In this document: positions 23,700 through 34,259 of the stretch, in pieces
Numbering within the stretch: position 1 is the first letter of the stretch
How the letters are laid out: each line of letters starts with the position of its first letter
NCBI GenBank assembly: GCA_024509875.1
Contig: JAMPIV010019833.1
Location: 5,001 to 69,000, forward strand
Reading direction: 5' to 3'
Length of the DNA stretch: 64,000 bases
Origin: Oreohelix idahoensis
Lineage: Eukaryota; Mollusca; Gastropoda; Stylommatophora; Oreohelicidae
Made by a program: the position numbers and the translations under genes
Notes under the pieces: generated by a model
Databases searched by the model: none
What the model was told of the DNA's origin: nothing
Seen by the model: the letters and a program-made list of their open reading frames with translations, nothing else

Positions 23700-24565
23700 T
23701 GAAAGTAACATTATTCCTCTATAATTTGTGGACTCTTGTAAATTTCCCTTCTTAGGCAACTTAACCAGATATCCTTCCTTCCATTCTGCTGGTATCTCTT
23801 CCTTTTCCCAGACTTTACCAAGTAATTTATATAACATCGCTGTAGTCGTGTCGATATCTGCTTTGATGGCCTCTGATGGAATGCCATCAGGTCCAGACGC
23901 TTTTCTATCTCTAAGAAGCTTTATGGCTTTCTTTATTTCTTCCTTCGTTTGTCTTTCACCGTTAATTTGTAGCTCTTCTTCTGCTGGCTGGATGTCTGGG
24001 GGGTTTTGTGGAGCTGGTCTATTAAGAAGGTCCTCAAAATATTCTGTCCACCTCTTCATTTGCTCTTGTATATTGCTGGGCAGTTTTCCATTCTTGTCTT
24101 TTATGAAGCAACTTGTTTGCTTGTATTTCCCCGTTAGCTTCTTTGTGCTGTTATACAGTTCTCTCATATTCCCTTTGGCTGCAGCATCTTCTGTCTCTCT
24201 TGCCAACTCCTCAATATACTTCCTCTTGTCTCTTTTGATACTTCTTTTTACTTCTTTGTTTGCTTCTGTGTACACTTCTTGAGCCTTGGCTTTGGAACTT
24301 CTGGTTTTGCTTGTGTTTAAATCTGCTTTCTTGTTTTTCCTGTCTTTTATCTTATTGATAGTTTCTGTTGTTATCCATGCTTTTTGTTGTCGTTCCCTTT
24401 TCCCCAGTATTTCTTCACATGTCTCATTCCGTACCGTTTTGATTTGGTGCCAATAGTCTTCTGTATTCTCTGCATCTTCCAGCTGTTGGAGCACTTGGAA
24501 TTTGTTGGATATTGTGACCGCAAATTTGTCTCTTGTTTCTTGATTTCTTAGATGTCCTACTGTTG
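23700..24565 (-). pseudogene. LINE J: linker and RT N-terminal region
   Basis: Continues the J ORF upstream of the SINE. It has a Lys-rich linker (KDRKNKKADLN, RSIKRDKRKYIEEL), then KASGPDGIPSEAIK and WKEGYLVKLPKKG leading into the RT core. Open for more than 260 codons. It is separated from the endonuclease by the insertion at 24,566-25,641. Removing both insertions would bring the three J segments into one ORF, as in other elements of this type. Confidence 0.88.
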
Positions 24566-25641
24566 AGTTCGTTTTATGGTTGAGTACAGTTTATACTGGT
24601 GAAGAGGTAGCTTCAAACGCGAATGGTTAAAATGAACGAATGTCAACAATATTCTTCCAACGAACTTCAACAAGTAGTGAACTGGGCAAGTACTGGCAGT
24701 ACATAAGTCGGTGATAACTGTACATCGATTTTATTCAACATGACACAGACGAAGTGGACAAGACTAACATCGTCACAGGCGCAAAGATCATACATCAGCA
24801 TAATGGTAATTACTTTTAAAGTTCCTGAAGATTCTCTACCATAAAGTCCTCTGACTCAAGTGACTAAGGATCACAAAACTGTTACCGTATAATATTCTTC
24901 TCATTCAAGTCCGTTGACCTTTTCTCAAGGACGTCTATCATGGTAACGTATTCATACTCCAGGATAAAATCTTCCATATCATACTTCACAATCCCATACG
25001 TTCTCCAAAACATAACGTTAGATAGCATATAGTTTCAAACAAAGTCATACACGATAATACGAACAGGTTAGAGATTCCAGTTGACTAACCTCTCCCATTC
25101 TATGCCACGCTTCTGGCATTGTTGTAACATCATATTAAAACATGTGCATAAGGTAATCAATAACTTCTTCCACTCGTAGGAATCCTTCTTCTACGATACA
25201 AATCCTAGAGGCAAACGACTCTGTAGATCCATTCTAGGAATAACATATTCCCGCTAGACTAGTATTAGAGCGGCCTTATAATACAGCTTTAAATAAGAAG
25301 TGGGGCGATAACTTACGTGACATTGCTGCTATTGGTTTCGACCTGAAGACCAATACAGATCACTAGAATAAATGGCTTTCCATAAACATGCCATTGAATA
25401 CAAATATAATATAACAATCATGGACATAAACAAGTTCCATGTTGCCCCTTCAAAAATGACGTCACAAAACTCAACTAGGTTACCCGTGCGTCCCAAAGCA
25501 ACACTCACTGCTTCGTGCACGTCAGTGCGCGAATCATTCGACCGCACAAATAATATAACTATATCAAGACTGGTGCGTACATTTGGCAGGACCGAAGACT
25601 ACCCCCTTAGGTAATAAATGTACGTAACACCTACATTACAT
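24566..25641. mobile_element. 1.08-kb insertion of unknown class in LINE J
   Basis: Splits the J ORF between endonuclease and RT. TGTTG flanks both sides (24,561-24,565 and 25,642-25,646) and the J reading is consistent across a single copy. No motif is seen inside. A 5-bp duplication would suit a solo LTR, but neither terminus is an unambiguous TG...CA pair (a version reading TGTTGAG...TTACA can be drawn but lacks matching flanks). Confidence 0.6.
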
Positions 25642-26642
25642 TGTTGTCTATAATTTTGCATTGCTGCATATCTCTTCAGTTTCATTTTTACTTTGGCTAT
25701 CAGAAGGTGGTGATCTGATGCCACATCTGCTCCTCTATATACCTTTACATCCTGCAATGATGATCTAAACTTCTTGTTTATGCATATATGATCAATCTGA
25801 TTTTCTGTTCTTTGGTCTGGTGATATCCATGTTGCCTTGTGTATTCTCTTATGTGGAAACATGCTTCCTCCTATAGCCAGTTGATTTGAAGCACAGAAGT
25901 TTGAGAATAGTTCCCCATTTTCATTCATTATTCCTAGCCCCTGTTTTCCCATGACTTCTTCAAAGCCGGTGTTGACTGTACCTATCTTTGCATTCATGTC
26001 ACCCATCAAAATTGTGATGTCTCTTCTTTTTACTTTTTCCATAATTTCCTGTAGTCTAGTATAAAATGCTTCTTTCACAGACTCTTCTTTGTCATTAGTT
26101 GGTGCATAACATTGGATGACATTTACATTTATTTTCTTTATAGCTGTTTTAAAAGAAGCTGTTATTATTCTGGATCCAACGGCTTCCCATTCAATGAGTG
26201 CCTTCTGTGCTTCTTTAGATAACATAAGAGCTACCCCTTCACTGTGGTTTGAACTTTCGTCTTCATGTCCTGAGGACAGCACCAATTCACCTGTGATGAG
26301 TTTCTTCCTGTCTACCCCCTTCCCCTTTGTTTCACACAGTCCCAGAATCTCGATTTTATATTCCCTCGTCTCTGCTGCTACTTGTGCCACTTTCCCTTGT
26401 TCGTTTAATGTCCGAACATTCCAGGTGCTAAATCTGGAAGTTCTCCTAGAAGAAAGAAGGTTAGTCAGCAACACAGACTCCTTTCGGCTTTCTCTGTGTT
26501 GCATCACACGCCTCCCTGCGAGAGGACATTCCCCTGTCTTGGATGGCTGTGTTTTATTTTCTGTAATTGACTTGTCCATGTTTGTTGAAGTTTTTTGTGG
26601 TTTAAATTTTTTACAGGATGGGGTAACCGGCCCCATGCCCAA
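25642..26642 (-). pseudogene. LINE J: APE endonuclease domain
   Basis: Encodes the apurinic-like endonuclease that nicks the target DNA. Motifs in order: FSTWNVRTL with the catalytic Asn, GLCETK with the Glu, INVIQCYAPT, ILMGDMNAKIG with Asp/Asn, QIDHICI and the terminal SDHHLL. All catalytic positions are present. About 90 nt of 5' UTR precede it. The frame ends artificially in the 1.08-kb insertion. Confidence 0.92.
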
Positions 26643-26731
26643 CCCTCCTTAGTCGCTTTCTACGACATGCTTGGCAGGGAACAGTGTTACTATTCTTTGC
26701 TCCCTTTTCAGGCCCCGGTAACACACGGGAG
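26600..26731 (-). promoter_or_regulatory. 5' head of LINE J, shared with a SINE
   Basis: The first 130 nt of J on the minus strand hold GTGTTAC and, further on, GTAACAC, which can pair, and the hairpin GTCGTAGAAAGCGAC. Nearly the same block heads the SINE at 27,240-27,582, and a decayed one lies at about 38,730-38,830. LINE 5' ends often carry internal promoters or ribozymes; neither is shown here. Confidence 0.55.
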
Positions 26732-26743
26732 CCACTGCTATTT

Positions 26744-27227
26744 GGCATGCGTCATTAATCTTCTATCTTAAATTCACAACATATTGATAAGAGGTTTGAA
26801 CCTCCTCATCCATGTTAGTTCAATGAGTAATTGTTTCAAGATAGACATAGCACCTCTAGGCTTTGCACCAAATACCAATTCAAATGGCGCAAACCCCGTA
26901 TTTTCGTTGGGAATTTCTCTATAAGCAAAGAGAATAGCAAGCAATATTCGATCCCAATCTTGTGGATAATTAGTCGTAACCTTGCCCAACATTTGTTTTA
27001 AACTCCTATTAAGTCTTTCTATTTTGCCATTTGCGTGGGCGTTATAGATGGAACTAAGCGATCTTTCAATACCAAACATTTTCATCACCTCTTTCATAGC
27101 ATCAGAGACGAAATGGGATCCCCTGTCAGATAGCATGTTTTCGGGAAAACCCAATCTGCTGAATACTAAAAATAGCGCACCCGCAACGTCCTTGGTTGAT
27201 ATGGATTTAAGCGGAATCGCCTCCGGC
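26744..27227 (-). pseudogene. Integrase core (second half) of element B
   Basis: Carries the second Asp and the Glu of the DD35E triad: LSDRGSHF, then 35 residues later the Glu in NGKIERLN. WDRILLAILFAYREIPNENTG and FELVFGAKPRG follow, usual for gypsy integrases. Integrase inserts the cDNA into the genome. It is cut on the upstream side by the SINE at 27,240-27,582 and on the downstream side by LINE J. Confidence 0.9.
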
Positions 27228-27239
27228 CATCGGGTACAC

Positions 27240-27582
27240 TTCTTCTTCTTCTTCTTCCATCCTTAGCCACCAACCGGCAAAGCAGTATGTGGCCAGTACG
27301 CCTAGTGGCGTCTTAGGGCAACAACAAATTGATCAATCTATCGCTGTTTCCACCACACCTAGTGGCGTCTTTGTGGAACAAAAACAGACCAAACAATCTA
27401 TCATTATTTCCGTAATCAGATTGGTTGGCAAGCAGGTGATCAGCCCACTGTGCAAAGTTTTTACGGGATGGGGTAAACAGCCCCATGCCCAACCCTCCTT
27501 AGTCGCTTTTTACGACATGCGTGGTAGGGTGCAGTGTTACTATTCTTTGCTCCCCTTTCGGGCCCCGGTAACACACGGGTGT
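27240..27582 (-). mobile_element. SINE with LINE-J head, in the integrase gene of B
   Basis: A 343-bp insertion, CATCGGGTACAC at 27,228-27,239 and CATCGGGTGCAC at 27,583-27,594, one mismatch in 12. On the minus strand it starts ACACCCGTGTGTTACCGGGG, matches the first 130 nt of LINE J, then switches to a body with repeated hairpins ACGCCTAGTGGCGT, and ends in GAA repeats. The J 3' tail (ATGA) is not used. It is a composite: J-like head, separate body and tail. Confidence 0.9.
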
Positions 27583-27594
27583 CATCGGGTGCAC

Positions 27595-29294
27595 ATATCA
27601 ATACAATTAAGCACAAATTTGTGACCCCTAGCTAACGTGACTTTTAATGAACCAATACGGTCGATAGCCATCTTTGCGAATGGACGCAAAGAAATATCAG
27701 ATGCCTGGATAGGTGCATTATGTCCAGGTCTTTTTGTTGCGACACTTTGGCACACTGAGCATGTGCGAGAAAAAGCTTTTACATCTTTAGTCACATCAGG
27801 CCAAAAGAAATGTGACAACACCCTCTCTTTTGTCCGTGCAATACCTAAATGACCTGCACAATTTATGTCATGGGCATGTTGTAAGACAAATAGTCTAAAG
27901 CAAGTAGGTACCATAATCTGTTTTTTCACAGATGTAGCATCTTGAAAATCTCTAATTAAAATATCACTCTTTAATGTGTACCAATGTTTAGCATTATCAT
28001 CAAACATCATATCATTTGATTTTGCCATACGAAAAAATTTCTTTAAAGAATCATCTTCTTTTTGCCTTTGTAAGAATGATTCTTTATCAATCAATTCCAC
28101 CTGTAAATTATCATCATCTTCCAGCTGATCAGTATTTTCCTTTTCATTATGATTATCTCTATCATTATCATGATCTTCATCATTCATCACATCTTCAGTC
28201 TCCTCCCCATCATTCATTACCTTATCTAACACAATATCACTGTGATTGTGATTATTCATTTCAGCACGAGCTTGCGCTCTGGTTGTAACAGCATTTGCAG
28301 TTAATAAATGCTGTTTTCCCCAATTTTCAATGTCTTCTCTAGAACATTCATGGAGAACTGGGATATTTCCTAATATTATTCCAGCAGTAGGATTATTCAG
28401 CAGACACACAAGAGCTTTCCCTGTAAAATAAGATGTATCCAAAAATAATTCCGCTGTTGGATAGTATTCCACTGTGCCACCAAATGTAATGCATTTCACT
28501 TCTCTGCCTGTGTAATCAGACTGATCCACTAAAGACCTGCGTACACCGATTGTAGTGGAACCAGTGTCCCTCAAAAGTGACACTAATTTATTGTTCACAA
28601 AGCCCTTATTAAGCACGAGTGAACCAGTACTCTCATATGAGGACATGACTGGTAATGGATGTCCACATAAAAGTCTTGGGACTCCCTGTAGCTGAAATAA
28701 AGAATTAAAATCAGTACAATTAGCACTGTAGGATAGATCAACACTACATGCGTTTGCACGAGCCACACCAACATTATTCTGAACTGAATTATTGTCACTA
28801 ACTTTTACGACAGCATTTGAACGTTCAGGGATTTTCGACTGTCTAAAATTATTGTTCTGATAAGAATCTCTATTATTAACAAAATTGTCAGTATTTCTAT
28901 TGAATGCCCTTTGTCCTCTGCCTGATCTGGCATTATATCCTCCTCTGTTTTGATAATCATTAGATCTGAATGATGACTGTTGTCCATAATATCCATCATC
29001 ATTAGAGTTATAATTTCTCTGAGGCTGTTGAAATTTTTTATTAAAATTATACCTGCCTCTGTTATTGCCATAGTTAACATTTTGGTTAACTCTATAGTTT
29101 TTGTCTATGCTGTTTGATCTTTGCCTAGGTGTATTATAATTTACCATCCTAGCAGATGCTGCTGGCAAGGAATCCTTATTGTTTTTTACTAAGGTTTTTT
29201 CCAGGATGTGCAACTTGGAATTGCCGACCGAGAGTTTCAAGGTTAGACAAATTTTCTGGTTTCCTCTCCTGCAGAAATGATAAAAAGTCTCCAC
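27595..29294 (-). pseudogene. gag C-terminus, protease and integrase N-terminus of B
   Basis: A 570-codon frame. First comes an Asn/Arg/Gly/Tyr-rich region (about 29,130-28,800) without a CCHC knuckle. The aspartic protease follows (LLRDTGSTTIGVRR, active site DTG, near 28,570). An acidic linker comes next (DDGEETEDVMND-like, near 28,200). The integrase zinc-binding module then has HAHDINCAGHLG and CSVCQS, followed by the start of the core with the first Asp (AIDRIGS). It overlaps the gag core frame by about 118 nt in the +1 direction, so gag-pol may have used a +1 shift or the frame was broken later. Confidence 0.88.
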
Positions 29295-29691
29295 TAATTG
29301 CAGACAAAACCTTGTCCCTCAGGATCAAATCAGATAGTCCTTCAAATGTTTTTTCAATCTTGGACAACTCAATCCATCTAGCAAAGTAAAGCTTACACGC
29401 TGAAATGAATTCAGTAAAATCCTTTGAAGAATCTGGTAACAGCGACTTAAATTTCATTCTATAGCCATTATCATCTAATTGATACGTCTTTAATAACATG
29501 GCTTTTATAGCATCATAGTGTTTCCTAGTCTGATCATCTAAGGTACAGACTGCAGTAAGTGCTTCACCTACCAATAAGTTCATTAGCCTACTGGACCAGG
29601 TAGTTTTATCAATTTTAAACTCTTGGCAATATGTCTCATATCTATTCAGATAGCATGATATGTCATCTATAGATGAGTTAAATTTTGGCAA
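29176..29691 (-). pseudogene. gag core (SCAN-like) of element B
   Basis: Alpha-helical capsid-like region: FNSSIDDISCYLNRYE, LNLLVGEALTAV-like, YRMKFKSLLPDSSKDFTEF, WIELSKI and LSDLILRDKVLS. Similar in order and length to the gag core of A and to the first part of that of C. SCAN domains of vertebrate zinc-finger proteins are known to derive from a Gmr1-like gag. A frameshift near 29,695 separates it from the coiled coil upstream. Confidence 0.85.
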
Positions 29692-29693
29692 AT

Positions 29694-30209
29694 TTAACTT
29701 AAAAGTGGAAGAATAATCTTCTCAGTATTACCATTCATAGGATTAACCTGTGGTTGTTGTATTTTCAATTTTTCTAATTCAATCTCAGCCAATCTAAGTT
29801 CCTGTTGTGCTCTTATCTCAGCCTGAGCTTGAGCATAGGGAAATTTTTCTTTTTCAAGAGCCATCTCTTCTGCTCTTCTCTCCTTAGCTAATTCTTCTTC
29901 TCTTCTTTTTTCTGACAATTGTATTTCTTCTTGTCTCCTTTTTTCAGCCAATTTTTCTTTTTCAAGAGCCAATTTTATTTCTTCTTGTCTCCTTTTTTCA
30001 GCCAATTGTATTTCTTCTTGTCTCCTTTTTTCAGCTAATTCTTCAGCTGCCTTCTTCTCCTCTCTTTCCAATTGTCTTTGATCTCTGAGTTCATTGGCTT
30101 CTAACCTTTTTAAATCTTTCTCATACTCAGTAGATGCATATGTCCTTAAAGCCTCACCTTCCATACCAAATTCTTTTCCAACCTTAATAAAATAATCCAA
30201 GGTAGCCAT
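29694..30209 (-). pseudogene. gag N-terminal coiled coil of element B
   Basis: The ATG at 30,209 opens MATLDYFIKVGKEFGMEGEA, followed by a long Glu/Lys/Arg-rich coiled coil built from repeats like AEKRRQEEIQLAEK. The same design starts gag in A (16,155) and C (62,585). The repeats would promote assembly of gag. It reads open for 171 codons and then shifts into the gag core. Confidence 0.85.
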
Positions 30210-31348
30210 TTTTCACAATTATTGTGCTTTTCAACAGCTAAACAATAATGCAAATATAATATATTATCAATATGTGAGTAATATATATTCAATACTTACT
30301 TCACCACTTCTAATTCACCCAACTGCATGCAATAGTAGATAGTAATATAGATGTTATATACATGGAGCAATAAAAGACAACAGTTACAAACAGGATGACT
30401 GAATACAGTGACAAGAGCTAACGGAAGAAAATGTAAATAGTGAACTTAGGCAGAAATGTATGAATTATAGAACAAATAAATAAAAATGCAGCTCTATCAC
30501 ACATATGACAAGACAAGCACGAATTTACAACATGTATGACATCTAATAAGTAAATGATAGCAAGGTTAGATCAACAATGTTACAAACAGTAATGCAGAAA
30601 ACTAAATAAAAAATTACACTGAACTTTACTACAAAAACAAACTTTATAATTAACAGTACTGCACAACTAGACACAAATGGATCTGGATGATTCAATTGAA
30701 GCAGAACCACACAGCAATGTGCACCGGCCCCTCAATTTGAATCAAACAGATGCATAAACTAAAGAACGCCTATGAATTTCTCTCGACCATACATATTTGA
30801 GGTATTGAAAGAAATTCAAAGGTCCCACCAGCCTCCCGCTAATACAGACACATTAATGACAGAAATACATAAGACATGGAAAAAAGAACCCTGGCAAACA
30901 AGATAATTTAGCATCACAGGCTGTATGTAGCTAAAAATTCACTTATCTGATTGCCAGTGAAAACATTCCTCCTGGTTCCACCGCCTTTTCCTTCCAGGAC
31001 CGATGCAAACTAGACAAAGCAGACCAACGTTAGGTCTAGAATTCCAGAACAGCTGACTCGAACAGGACTTCACTTTGATCTGTTGTAGTCTTGAAAATCG
31101 CCATCTTCGGCATCACACTTGAAATTTCAAACGAAGCAGGATGCAGTAAATATGATATACTTTGAATACGTTCCCTTTTTGACTGGAACAAGGAAGTACT
31201 GCACTGCAAATCTTGTCGCATAACCTCTCACAGGCTAGCAGACGATGAAGTTCGCCATTTTGAAAATGCTGAACAAGGCACGAAATGAAACAGCGACATC
31301 TGTAATGAATTCTGCAAATTTTTTCAGGATGTAGATCAAAGATCCTTT
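30210..31348 (-). other. Leader of element B
   Basis: About 1.14 kb between the primer-binding site and gag, AT-rich, no protein motif. Long leaders are common in Gmr1-like and other gypsy elements. Confidence 0.6.
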
Positions 31349-31361
31349 GGCATGGCCCCCA
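31349..31361 (-). promoter_or_regulatory. Primer-binding site of element B
   Basis: On the minus strand TGGGGGCCATGCC starts one base after the LTR end GATACA. The leading TGG matches the CCA end of a tRNA; which tRNA is not known. It would prime minus-strand DNA synthesis. Confidence 0.7.
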
Positions 31362-31362
31362 T

Positions 31363-31625
31363 TGTATCATCCATTGATACGAATATTTATTGATGCTTCA
31401 TTATATTATATATGTCGAAGGGGTTCTTCGGGAGGTCCCTCCTTTATCCAATTATATCTGTGTGTAGTAAGTAACAATCAGCCTTCAAACACATTCCTGC
31501 TCTCCAACAATAAAGATGTTGCAAACGCCCCGGTTGGACGTGAAGACGATACATGTTTATTCATAATTTGAATGCTCCGGTTAATTCATGAAATAAATGT
31601 GTAAGACCTTGGCATAACCTAGCCA
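31363..31625 (-). repeat. 5' LTR of element B (possibly truncated)
   Basis: Minus strand TGGCTAGGTTATGCC to GATGATACA, with TATATAATATAATG and AATAAATATTC inside. About ten differences from 18,788-19,050 over 263 bp. It abuts the R repeat region at 31,626. Confidence 0.82.
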
Positions 31626-32517
31626 TGCCTCTTTCGCTATCTGTCTAACGCATAGTTTAGCCACGCCTATTTCTTTTTCTCTGTCTTACCGGCACTAGTG
31701 AGTGTTTACAAACAGACCTATTAGCTAGTCCACGACCGGACAGGTAACAGCCAGCGAGTAAGAGCCGTTAACTGAATTATCACGCGAGCGATTTGGCAAT
31801 CGTTGAATAGTGACAGATCAGACAATGAACGCGTGTAGGAAGAGAACGGGTCTTTTAATTGTAGAATCAAGGGCGATAAGACAGAAGACGTACCTTTGAT
31901 GGTTACATTTGACAGGGGGGATTAAGCGAATGCAAAAAGGATCGATAACCACATTTACCGACCACATCCGTTTGTTCGTGTTCCCAGGGGACGCAATTAG
32001 CTACAGAGAGAGACGGGATCAAAAGACGTCTGCTCGCTAGCAAACGTCTATACTGTCGGCAAAGGTGCGCAGAAAATCTTTAATTCGAGAATCGAACAGT
32101 AGATTTGCCCTAATATGGCCGTAGGGGCGAATTTTCGCACTAAGGAGGGAAAGAACAGCATTTATGGATATATACCTCGTCTCCCCAAACTCAGATATCA
32201 GTCGCCGCAGAAAGATTTTTGAAATATATCTAGCTCGATATCTTAGAGCCATAGTACAAAGTGGGTTACTTAAAATTCGTGGCGATACTTTCATTTCTCT
32301 GTTTTGCGGTAAATCATATACTAGCATTTAAGTGATTTAATGTGCTAAAGTTTCTTCATTATATTTCACTGGGATTTTCTGCGTTAATTTAATAGCGTAT
32401 TAAATAACATATAGCTAATTTTTCCAGCTGTAACGTAAATTTAATTACTTGCTATCACCCAGTAAGAGATGTTTTAATTGACTAGAAAATACATTTGGCA
32501 ACTGATAACTGACGGAA

Positions 32518-32574
<57 letters not shown>

Positions 32575-33185
32575 TTATTTATTTCTAATTCACTATGTGT
32601 AATTTTATAAATAATTAGTGTTCATATCACGTGTTAAGAGCGATAAGATAAGCTAGACACTTGCGGTTTCTAATTTAATTTAATAACGGAGTGGTTAAGA
32701 GGTCTTAATTTCACGCGTGTTAGGTTAGGATATTTGTATTGTGATTGAATGTTTGTATCTTTTCCTAAATCTAGGCTGATCAAAAACCCAGCGAACTAGC
32801 GGTCTTATGGCCATATGAACTTATGGCCTTATAGTCTTATAATCTTATAAGCATCCAGATATATTATAATATAGTTGAGTCTTCGTGTGTGACCTGTGCT
32901 GTCCATTTTTCTTCATTTCATGAGAGAGACCAAACTAGAAACAATAATTGTAATATTAGCTGGACCAGAACAGTACCAGATTTTATTTATATCAATCGCA
33001 TCAGCCAGCTGTGGCAGAATAGATATAGTTACCTGGCAAATGACAGTAGTTTTTCCACGAGGATTATACTCAAGAGAACTCACTGTTCAGACTCGGCCAT
33101 CAACTCAGAGTACAGCCGATATTTACTAGCATACACATTTTCCTAACGTAACAGAGTGTCTCAGCAACCAGAGGCTAGAAACATC
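31626..33185 (+). repeat. Dispersed repeat R, copy 1
   Basis: From about 31,770 to 33,185 this matches, in inverted orientation, 54,545-55,800. Landmarks include GAATCAAGGGCGATAAG, AACCCAGCGAACTAGCGGTC and CTCAGCAACCAGAGGCTAGA. Both copies carry a small array of TTATGGCCATATGAAC-like words near the middle. An AT microsatellite (32,521-32,570) is present in this copy only. No coding frame is conserved. The first 145 bp (31,626-31,770) may be separate. It could be an LTR or non-autonomous transposon; its ends are not sharp. Confidence 0.75.
32521..32570. repeat. AT dinucleotide microsatellite
   Basis: About 25 TA units followed by TTTA repeats, inside R copy 1. Confidence 0.95.
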
Positions 33186-34227
33186 AAAAGTAAACTTTCA
33201 ACCGATGACAATAATTAAATCATTCCTGTCAGACAAAAAACATGTAGTTTCTTACAATAATTCCTATTCAAACCCAGCAGTAATAAATACTGGCGTTCCT
33301 CAGGGTTCAATACTTGGTCCTCTACTTTTTGCCATATACATTAATGACCTTCCATTACACATCAAGCATTCCTCCTGTGACCTGTTTGCAGACGACTGCA
33401 CTGTTTACAAGAGCGATAAAAAATGTAACACACTCGAACTTTTGTTACAAAAACATACAGATAATCTGATTAAGTGGAGCAACGGAAATCGCATGCTAAT
33501 AAATATCCTTAAAACAAAATGCATGTTAATATCAAATGGACAAAAATTACAAAATTCAGAGAAAACAACACTTCAGATCTACATTGGTACCTCACTAATT
33601 GAAAACGCTAATGAACATATCTATACAAAAATCTCCAAATACTGCCCTGAAGAAAGCGTCTTCTGTTTAACAAAGCTACATTTGTTCACAAAATTCTGTC
33701 ACATAATGCCCCAGCATATCTGTGGCCAATGTTCAAATACAACGAAAGACGCAGTCAACGCTTAAACAAATTGCACGTACCCAAGCCTAGGCTTGACTTA
33801 TTCAAGAAAAGCTTAGCGTACGTTGTTGCTCATCTTTGGAATTGTCTTTCACATAACATAAGAAACAACCTCAGTCCTTATTCATACAATCGTAGACTTT
33901 TCGAATACTTTATGAGTTCTGATTACATGCCCCCCCCCCCCCTCCCCTCCTGATCGGATTATCCTTTCTTATAATGTCAATTGTAGGTTCTATTGACGAT
34001 GTTTGTACTTTTCAACATATTTTATTTTATGCTTATAAGTAGTTAATGTTAATATGAGTGTGCTATTTTATTTTACTTTACAACGTTGAATTCCTTGAAA
34101 CTGATATGTAAAATGCATATGAGAATAAATGAATTCAGTATGAAATGTGAGAGAAAGGACAGGCAGAATATCAGATGGGCCTGTGTGCCCAATTCTCAAC
34201 CTTTTGCAAATAAAGTTCGTTCGTTCT
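33186..34227 (+). mobile_element. Truncated L2/CR1-type LINE with internal deletion
   Basis: Starts within the RT (KVNF, then GVPQGSILGPLLF and FADD as in the LINE at 4.6-10.7 kb). It is open to about 33,620, then lacks roughly 230 nt present in the other copy. It continues in other frames to the C-terminal PKPRLDLFKKSLA and SDYMPP, followed by a 3' UTR ending AATAAAGTTCGTTCGTTC. A C-run at 33,930-33,942 sits at the end of the ORF. Its UTR is closer to the fragment at 4094-4348 than to the full-length LINE. Confidence 0.88.
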
Positions 34228-34259
34228 ATAGATATTTTGAAAATGTAATGCGGTAACGG

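Larger units (their letters stand above)
22207..26731 (-). mobile_element. RTE-like non-LTR retrotransposon J, full length
   Basis: A complete LINE flanked by perfect CCACTGCTATTT copies at 22,195-22,206 and 26,732-26,743. The 5' head CCCGTGTGTTACCGGGGCC lies at 26,731. An endonuclease and an RT are encoded as one ORF, and the 3' tail is ATGAATGAATGA. The stop codon TGA at 22,214-22,216 lies in the tail, so there is virtually no 3' UTR, a feature of RTE-type elements. A SINE (23,493-23,699) and a 1076-bp insertion (24,566-25,641) interrupt it. Clade assignment beyond APE-type, RTE-like is tentative. Confidence 0.9.
18788..31625 (-). mobile_element. Gmr1-like Ty3/gypsy LTR retrotransposon B, interrupted
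   Basis: Minus-strand element in the order 5' LTR (31,625-31,363), primer-binding site, gag, protease, integrase, reverse transcriptase, RNase H, 3' LTR (19,050-18,788). Integrase ahead of RT is the unusual order that defines the Gmr1 lineage among Ty3/gypsy elements; most gypsy elements have it after RNase H. A LINE (22,207-26,731) splits the integrase C-terminal part, and a SINE (27,240-27,582) splits the integrase core. The 5-bp flanks GTGAT and TGCCT do not match, so one end may have been rearranged or truncated. Confidence 0.85.

Noticed and set aside
18787..31571. 69-74 codon frames starting near 18,787 and 31,347
   Set aside because: They are the same stretch of the B LTR read on the wrong strand.
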